Below, piece by piece: positions 11,101 to 16,459 of a stretch of DNA of 16,459 nucleotides; position 1 is the stretch's first letter, and every line of letters begins with the position of its first letter. The stretch is taken from assembly GCA_027596075.1 (NCBI GenBank), contig JADGJC010000461.1, positions 8,749 to 25,207 of the forward strand, written 5' to 3'. Below the pieces are notes generated by a model, which was not told the DNA's origin, did not search any database, and was given only the letters and a program-made list of their open reading frames with translations. The DNA comes from Rhizophlyctis rosea (Eukaryota > Chytridiomycota > Chytridiomycetes > Rhizophlyctidales > Rhizophlyctidaceae). The position numbers were made by a program, and so were the translations under genes.

Positions 11101-11619
11101 TGGGGTAGGGTCTGGAGAACGTGGATGGAACTGTGGTGAGATGGACGATTTTGTTTGTTTACTCTGGCCAGCCCCAAGCCACTCCCATGATGTAAACAAA
11201 CAATGACTTTCTGAGACTATCTCTGCACGATCTACCAGCACAGATGCTCCTACTAACGTACCTAGATAAATCAAAGGGGACCTGCCCCGTTACATCCCTC
11301 CTCAAGAGGTCCCTCGTGAACGTCGTGATCAACGTCGTCTGCGTCTGGAAGGCGCTCAGCACTTCCTGGACGTATGCGCCCTTCGTTAATGCCCGAATGG
11401 CAAAAGCATTGAACTCCTTCGGGTTGATGACTTGACGGATCTTATCCGTCCATGCCGGTGCCGTGGTGTACAGCAGGATGGCTGAGGTCAGACCGAGGGC
11501 CAGACAGCCGATAACAAGCGGAACGATGACGCTGGTGGTGAAGGTTTTGATTAGACAGGGATGTGGTGCAAGTGTCGCAGGGATGCTTACCGAACCGTCA
11601 AGGCTGTGATCAATTTCAT
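8142..11619 (-). CDS. dCache-HAMP-TPR-VWA transmembrane receptor, eight exons, 969 aa
   Basis: Hand-built exons: 11619-11591, 11531-11262, 11111-10904, 10837-10760, 10685-10120, 10042-9307, 9236-9101, 9028-8142 (stop TGA). All seven introns (59, 150, 66, 74, 77, 70, 72 nt) are GT-AG, phases agree throughout, and the coding length is 2910 nt. Order of domains: TM1 about 7-30; extracellular dCache about 35-400, with Y219-x4-R224-x-W226-Y227, a C204/C223 pair, N-glycosylation sequons, and a second lobe with G-Y-V-F-M-I-K-D-D-G (302-311); TM2 about 410-435; HAMP-like helices 436-500; four or five TPR-like repeats about 500-720; VWA about 775-960 with MIDAS D782-x-S-x-S786, T853 and D886. By family knowledge the Cache senses small ligands, TPRs bind proteins, and VWA binds partners through a metal ion. 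Cytoplasmic placement of TPR and VWA follows from the two-TM topology. No kinase or cyclase is present. The upstream exon-2 frame lacks an ATG, which supports exon 1. Confidence 0.88.
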
Positions 11620-11888
11620 GATTACTAGCTTTGTATGGGTATATTATGCTGTTTATGTGTCGTTGTCTTGATGATGGAATTATGTACAATGTGAGAGTGT
11701 ATGGAGGTCTTCTCGATAGAAGTTATGTGATAGAATGTTGGTACGAAGATGGGAGTGTCTTGGTTATTGCTATGAAGTGTGATGATTGGGTATGTTTCGA
11801 GGATGCCAGACCATCGTCCTCCTTTTCTGTGGAATTGACTGGAACAGGAAAAGTAGGAAAACTTGGAGATGAAATGAAGACAAGACCG

Positions 11889-12387
11889 TCAGACAGCAGA
11901 GAACGAAGTGGTAAACTGCCTTGGCGTGAACAGCAGGTCGTGGAGGACGGAACGTGCGACTGCGTGCTGCGTTAGCGCGGCAATTTCGCCCTCCTGGTTT
12001 TCCACGGTCCCTTTGGGGAAGTTGACGGGAAGCTTGAAGCGCTCGAAGCTCCTGAGTCCACATTGTCGGTCCAATCAACCACACAAGCTCTTTGACGCGT
12101 TCCTCCTCCATTGTTGCCTCGCCACCATAGTTGCACAAATTGCCCCAATTGTGCGACACAATCACGATGGTGGAAAGCTCCGATTCCGCAGCACCGAGAA
12201 ACGGGTGACACCGGTTCTTCTACAAACGCAAACACAGAAGCGCACGCGCGGCTCACCTGCCCCTTGGAGCAAGCAACCGCACGGATACTCTCCCTGTCGG
12301 AGCTTGTCAGAACCTCCTGCACGTTCCCAGCGTCACCGCCTCATCTCCTTCTTTGTGTTCGCCGTAGAAAACATCGTTCATTTTCAT
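11889..12387 (-). pseudogene. Candidate small gene, apparently frame-disrupted, between the receptors
   Basis: Read on the - strand, this stretch has coding-like segments in changing frames. From ATG at 12387 it runs M-K-M-N-D-V-F-Y to about 12325, then another frame continues to 12257 (ending S-K-G-Q). A GTGAGC donor and a TTTGTAG acceptor would bound a 37-nt intron (12256-12220). A 56-codon segment, 12219-12052, ends G-P-T-M-W-T-Q. A 53-codon segment, 12050-11892, begins S-F-E-R-F-K-L-P-V-N and ends at TGA 11889-11891. The last segment has strong G/C at third positions, like the real genes. The frame changes near 12325 and 12051 each need a one-base shift or an unseen intron. It could be a decayed gene, a gene with unusual introns, sequence errors, or chance. 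I recognise no family. Confidence 0.3.
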
Positions 12388-12628
12388 CTATCCCTGCGGT
12401 GGACACTTATGGGGTAGGAATAGCACGCAACTGGCGAAGGTCGATCCCGCCAAGTCAACTCGCCAAGTCCACGGACCCAACGCATTGGACGGTTGCGCAG
12501 CTGCACGTGAGGTGCATTAGAGTAGGACGCACGAGGGGCTGTCGTTTCGCTACAGCAGGTTCATTTTCACCCCTTCCAAGTTCTCCACTACCAACGCCTG
12601 AACTGCCCACTTACTCCCTCGGAACCTA

Positions 12629-12635
12629 CATAAAA
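12629..12635 (+). promoter_or_regulatory. Possible TATA-like element of the + strand receptor
   Basis: CATAAAA, about 185 bp upstream of the ATG at 12820, is followed by a pyrimidine-rich leader. The match to TATAAA is imperfect, and only motif and position support it. Confidence 0.25.
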
Positions 12636-12819
12636 CAGGAAACTCCTTTTCACCATCATCCCACTCCATCCATCAATCACACATCTGCAGTATACCATAG
12701 CACACTCCTCATCGTACTCTTATACCCTCACCTACTCACTTCTAGCATACCTTTCACCCTCATAACATCGTACCCCTATCATAGCATTCTCCATCCACTC
12801 TTCCGAGTACTCTTCCAAA

Positions 12820-14660
12820 ATGGCAAAGTGGTCCACCTACTCCGTCCGGAAGCAGCTGCTTCTATCACTGGGTACCTCCACGGTCGTCTCGTTGCTGGTC
12901 TTCGGGTTGATCTCCATCATCTATACCGTCGCGGTCGGCAATGTTGTTGTAAATACGTCGTACAACACATTGATGGATGAAGTGAATGGGATTGTTGGTG
13001 ATGCGGTGAGTTGTACCGGATTCAAAGCTGAGGGCGCATAGCTGGTAGCAATGAAATGAGGATGCTGACACCTCATTTTCAACATTTATAGGCATCGAGC
13101 GCCTCTTTGTTGTTTGAAGCTGCGCTTAACACAACGATTGGGTCCGTGCTGAGTCCGGCCAACCAAATCTCGGCGGACGTCTTCCGTCCTGATTCGCCTT
13201 ATGCAAATGCCACCACGTATTACAACAGTCCCGATGGAATCACTGCTGCTGGATCAGTAGTGCCCGGGCCTAATGAAAGGTAATACCAGATGTTGGTAGA
13301 CCAAATGAACGGACAGCAGGCTTAATCCCTTCCCTATGGCAATTCCAGATCGGCTGGCGATACCGTCACAATAGCCCACACGACATGGATCCTGGCAAAC
13401 AGCACGGCCACAACACCTCCAGCATTGACGGCTGATCAGCAAAATACCGTCTCACTCACTCAGCACGTCGATGAGATTTTCCGCACCGCATACCTTCTTA
13501 ATCCCGCCATTCGTGCCATTTACACCGGATACGCGAACGGTATCTTCCGTCGTATTCCAGGCACCATGAAACAACTCGCGTTCGGACCATACGATCCCAT
13601 CAACCGTCCTTGGTACAAAGATGCCGTCAAGTACATGCAGTACTCCAACTACACCATTGCGGACCCGTTCATTTCCACTTCGGATCGGTCGTGGATTATG
13701 TCGTTCTCTTCGCCGGTGATTGACCCAATCACCAACGCCTTCCTTGGTGTCACTACCGCTGATATGGAAATCCGTGTGGTGGAGGAAACGTTGAAGTCCT
13801 TCTCCATCAATGGCCTGACTCTCTCCCTCTACATCCTTGCCACCGGCCAAGCCATCGCTCACCCCCAATGGGACATCACGACCCAAACTCCCTTCACCTA
13901 CAAAAACGCCGTCTCCCCACCCATCCCGGACTCCGTCTGGTCGACCATCCAATCAAACCCCACTTCAGGCCAAACAGTCGTCACAGACCCCTCAACCAAC
14001 ATCGGCTACGCCATCGTCTGGAAATCCCTCACAATGTCCAACGGAAAATACACCTCCTCCCCCTCCACAACATCCACCCCGCCACCATCCTACGTCGCAA
14101 TCGGCACAACCCCCATCGCAGACCTCCAAGCTCCAATCGACGCCCTCCGCACGGAAACCCGCTCCATCCTCGCCCGCACAACAGCCATAACAGCCATAGT
14201 CTTCGTCGTCTTCTCCGCCCTCGTCTCCACCTTAGTCTTCTGGACCGCCTCCGCAACCACTCGCCCGCTCCAATCCCTCTCGCAGGAGAGCGCCAAAATA
14301 ACCCAAAACATTGGCTCACCCGACTTGTTTGCTGGTGTCTGTGAAGCGGAGGGACCCAGAAGGAGGAACGGGATACAAGAGACGAAGGAGTTGGAGGAGA
14401 GATTTTATGAGACTATCAGGACGATTCGGGAGGGGAGTGTCAGGAAGAGGGAGAATGGGAATGTGTTTTATGTTGAGGGGAAGTTGCCGGGGAGTTCGGC
14501 GGGGGATGTGGGGATGAGTGTGGATTTGTTGCCGGATGCGCCGCCGGGGTATGATGATGGGTGGGCTGTTGGGGGTGGGAGTGGGAGTGGGAGTGGGAGT
14601 GGGAGTGGGAGTGGGAGTGGGAGTGGGAGTGGGAGTGGGAGTGGGAGTGGGAGTAAGTGA
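12820..14660 (+). CDS. dCache transmembrane receptor with HAMP-like tail and (GS)13 C-terminus, three exons, 561 aa
   Basis: Exons 12820-13005, 13092-13279 and 13349-14660 (TGA 14658-14660) are joined by GT-AG introns of 86 and 69 nt; the first has a CTGAC branch-like site. TM1 spans about 13-38. The ectodomain, about 40-398, is a dCache_1 sensor: Y206-D-P-I-N-R211-P-W213-Y214, then S-D-R-S-W-I-M-S-F, then G-V-T-T-A-D263-M-E-I, then the second lobe [13 protein letters not shown] (285-297). There are several N-x-S/T sequons. TM2 is about 401-425. The tail has T-R-P-L-Q-S-L (HAMP-like Pro) and a predicted helix with [14 protein letters not shown]. It then has a Gly/Pro/Asp-rich segment and thirteen Gly-Ser repeats (535-560) before Lys561. 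Y-x4-R-x-W-Y plus the later Asp is the amino-acid-binding dCache signature, so an amino-acid ligand is a reasonable inference. There is no kinase, cyclase, TPR or VWA output. It is divergent from the other dCache gene. Confidence 0.88.
14577..14654 (+). repeat. Coding hexanucleotide microsatellite, GGGAGT x 13
   Basis: Thirteen perfect tandem copies of GGGAGT encode (Gly-Ser)13 at the very end of the + strand receptor, immediately before Lys-stop. Because the unit is two codons, copy-number change keeps frame and only alters tail length. The sequence identity of all copies suggests recent slippage. Confidence 0.97.
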
Positions 14661-15110
14661 TGGGATGGGTTTGTGAAAACTGGATCAAGCATTGATTGAG
14701 TCGGTCGAGATGTGCTTGATATGGTTACCGGAGGGGCATCTTTTTTCTCAAAATGTATATATCCACAACGAAACAGAGTGTCTATGAAGGCGATTTTGTG
14801 TGCAACAAAAAAGGTACAGGATAGGGACAATCAAGACTTGCGAAAGGAAGCGTGCAGGGTTCCCGGAAATCATCATGCTTGTGCAGTTATCACCATCCGT
14901 TGTTGTACTTGAAGCTGCTCAAGAGTATTTAAAGTAATATTGTACTGACTACACACTCCGGATGTACCGGAGCAACACAAAGTAGCAAGCGCAATGCTCA
15001 GGTCCTTAGCATCGACTCCGATGCGGTCATTTCCAAGTATCCAAATGTATCGCCCATGAAACGTTGGCAAAAAAGGCATACCTGGAGGTCCAACTAATCT
15101 TGCCCAGGGG
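14661..15110. other. 3' flank of the + strand receptor, no gene seen
   Basis: A TGTATATATCC element at about 14754-14764 could act in 3'-end formation of the receptor transcript; there is no AATAAA. Beyond it the sequence is mixed, with stops in all frames, and I see no gene or repeat. Confidence 0.45.
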
Positions 15111-15117
15111 TATAAAA
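15111..15117 (+). promoter_or_regulatory. TATA box (TATAAAA)
   Basis: TATAAAA in a GC-flanked context (CAGGGGTATAAAATGG) is the best TATA match I saw in the window. It is about 70 bp upstream of ATGs at 15186 and 15191 and of the receptor-like relic. A perfect 7-bp hairpin (GCTGCTC, 7-nt loop, GAGCAGC) occupies 15160-15180, between it and the ATGs. Confidence 0.45.
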
Positions 15118-15199
15118 TGGACAGGACTTGCACGATATTTACACAGCTGGCATATCTTAGCTGCTCATAGCACGAGCAGCCCGTTATGGTATGATTGAG

Positions 15200-15398
15200 C
15201 CTCAATCATCTCTCCTGCCGACGGACTGAGCAATCGGCTCTTGGCAACCATTGTGGCCGTCATAATCGGCAACATTCACTACTCCATTTACACATACGCG
15301 GTCGGAGTATGGTGATGGGTGGGGCGGTTGGAAGTGGGATTGGAGTGGCCGGGATGGCGTTGAGGAGTATGTTTCATCGGGGACAAATGGCAGAATAA
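15200..15398 (+). pseudogene. Possible truncated relic of the + strand dCache receptor
   Basis: Two blocks resemble opposite ends of the receptor at 12820-14660. Bases about 15215-15306 can be read as a hydrophobic stretch ending S-I-Y-T-Y-A-V-G, close to I-I-Y-T-V-A-V-G at the end of TM1 of the receptor. Directly after it, 15303-15349 aligns with 14546-14590, the D-G-W plus Gly-Ser repeat start, at most positions with small indels. The whole sensor domain is missing between the blocks, and the frames are not continuous (stop after A-V-G-V-W). A different frame is open to TAA at 15396-15398 with a Gly/Ala/Met-rich end. This suggests an internally deleted, frame-broken copy, but low complexity of both blocks makes chance similarity possible. 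Confidence 0.3.
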
Positions 15399-16380
15399 GT
15401 AGAATACTCCAAATTTTGCTTGAAATGACTCGCTCTCTATTTCGGATTACTTCATTCCCGACAGTATATACTCTGCAATCAAAGTAACAGCTATCTATGA
15501 ACATAAGACATCGAAATGGAAAGAACAAACAAAATTCTTCATTCATGCGACAATGTATAGACGAAATTCTGAAAGAGGCAAAAGCCGATTTGTGTCTGAG
15601 CGCTTGTATCGGAATGCGTGTCAGCGGTCGAATTTGTCACCACCATTCTGCATCAACACTCGAATCAACCTAGCCCTCACCTATTGAGATACCTAAGAAA
15701 GCCATGACGAAACCCTGAGTATTATTTGGTGATGCATGTGCAAATTTGAAGATCATTACGTTATCGATTACGGGCTTTCATTGCAGGCAATACGGGGAGC
15801 GATTTGTTGGACTCCTTCATGAGGAAGGGAACGCCGGTGGTGCCAATGAGATGCCGAGTGCTGCCTAATGGGACCTCATCGCGCTTGCATCAAAATCAAA
15901 ATTTGGAAAGTCCGCGAAATTTCAAGGCATTTCGATAAACAACAGCCTTGGTCTAATTGGTTTGCCCTGCTCGTTTTCATCCAATTCCAACAGACTCCTC
16001 TGCACTGGATGCCACAATTTACATTTCCCTCGGCAAACCGATGCAGAGCATGATGCATTGTGACATCCATGCCCATGCACAATGGATCCCATGCCCAATT
16101 GATGGTCCGTGTCATACATTGCCAACAATATTCGTTTGAACCAACTTCAAAAGTCTATTGGCATTTTGGGAGTTACTCGCACAGTTCATTGCGCGCTTCC
16201 CCAACGCTGCCGGGGCAACCTCCCTCTCCACCATTCGCCGTTGCTCCGCAATGTCCGGGATGTCCTTGGGAGTGTTGTAGCCGCAGATGATGCCGGGTCC
16301 TCACGGAAGGTGCAGAATGATGATGCCCTTTTCGATTGGGAATGAGGCAACGAGGATGATGTGTGTGATATTCGTTTCAC
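15399..16380. other. Gene-poor stretch
   Basis: There are no long frames. On the - strand, about 16380-16110 reads as a coding-like stretch with one internal TGA (segments around I-I-I-L-H-L-P and D-I-A-E-Q-R-R-M-V-E-R-E), which could be a decayed gene or chance. I see no recognisable domain, RNA gene or terminal repeat. Confidence 0.35.
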
Positions 16381-16459
16381 CAATCAATTTCAACATCACG
16401 CTCGACCAGTTTCAACATGGCGTCGATCAGATTCCACATCACGTTCGATCAGTTTCCAC
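16381..16459. repeat. Degenerate 22-bp tandem repeat, continuing past the right edge
   Basis: Units 16381-16402, 16403-16423, 16424-16445 and a partial 16446-16459 share the pattern CGATCAGTTTCAACATCACGTT. They differ by a few substitutions, and the second unit lacks one base. About 3.6 copies are visible, and the array is cut by the window end, so its size is unknown. Confidence 0.75.

Larger units (their letters stand above)
11620..12819. promoter_or_regulatory. Shared 1.2-kb upstream region of the two divergent dCache receptors
   Basis: The two receptor start codons (11619 on -, 12820 on +) face away from each other across this interval. The last 200 bp before the + gene are strongly pyrimidine-rich with many CATC/CACTC blocks, typical of a fungal core promoter or 5' leader, and a CATAAAA sits at 12629-12635. 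The + start has a good context (CAAAATGG). The side next to the - gene is AT-richer with ATAATATA-like sequence near 11640. The centre (about 11889-12387) is GC-richer and contains coding-like frames on the - strand, listed separately. Confidence 0.5.

Noticed and set aside
12111..12980. Plus-strand frame of 289 codons across the promoter and first exon
   Set aside because: It runs through the pyrimidine-rich leader, where stops are rare, and overlaps the real receptor exon in another frame; no motif is present.
14440..14830. Minus-strand frames rich in His-Ser or Leu-Pro repeats
   Set aside because: They are antisense readings of the GGGAGT array in the + receptor; the sense frame has clear domains and consistent splicing.
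1..16459. tRNA, rRNA, CRISPR, insertion sequences or replication origins
   Set aside because: No tRNA-like B box with paired arms, rRNA core, direct-repeat/spacer array, or terminal inverted repeats with a transposase was seen on either strand.

Overview
This window looks like nuclear DNA of a fungus. The protein genes are split by short GT-AG introns (59-150 nt in the two confident genes, several with CTAAT/CTAAC/CTGAC-like branch sites), coding exons are rich in G/C at third positions, and there are no bacterial-style operons or ribosome binding sites. Two genes encode membrane receptors with periplasmic-type dCache sensor folds. Such receptors are unusual in the familiar yeasts and moulds, so a flagellated (chytrid-like) lineage is my best guess. 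That placement is inference, not something the sequence proves.

Layout: 1-233 is the 3' end of an unrecognised + strand gene. 234-5914 is a gene-poor stretch of about 5.7 kb; it holds one doubtful mini-gene (1004-1267), a 46-bp tandem duplication (1931-2022) and otherwise only short, broken reading frames. 5915-6604 (- strand) encodes a secreted, cysteine-containing protein. 6605-8141 is its upstream region plus the receptor 3' flank. 8142-11619 (- strand) is an eight-exon gene that I assembled by hand into a 969-residue receptor: TM - dCache - TM - HAMP-like - TPR - VWA. 11620-12819 is the shared upstream region, with a possibly decayed small gene inside it. 12820-14660 (+ strand) is a three-exon gene for a 561-residue dCache receptor with a HAMP-like tail and a (Gly-Ser)13 C-terminus but no output domain. 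14661-16459 holds a TATA box, a possible relic of the second receptor, and a degenerate 22-bp tandem repeat that runs off the right edge.

The main discovery candidate is the head-to-head pair of dCache receptors. Both carry the Y-x4-R-x-W-Y signature of amino-acid-binding dCache domains. Only the + strand protein also has the downstream aspartate at the expected strand. The - strand protein joins this sensor to a cytoplasmic TPR-VWA module with an intact metal-binding (MIDAS) motif, an architecture I do not recognise as described. A possible model is that the tail-only receptor and the TPR-VWA receptor are co-expressed from the shared 1.2-kb region and act together as sensor and transducer. 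A second unexpected signal is compositional: within each long exon of every confident gene the third-position bias moves from C at the 5' end to G/T at the 3' end, and resets after each intron.
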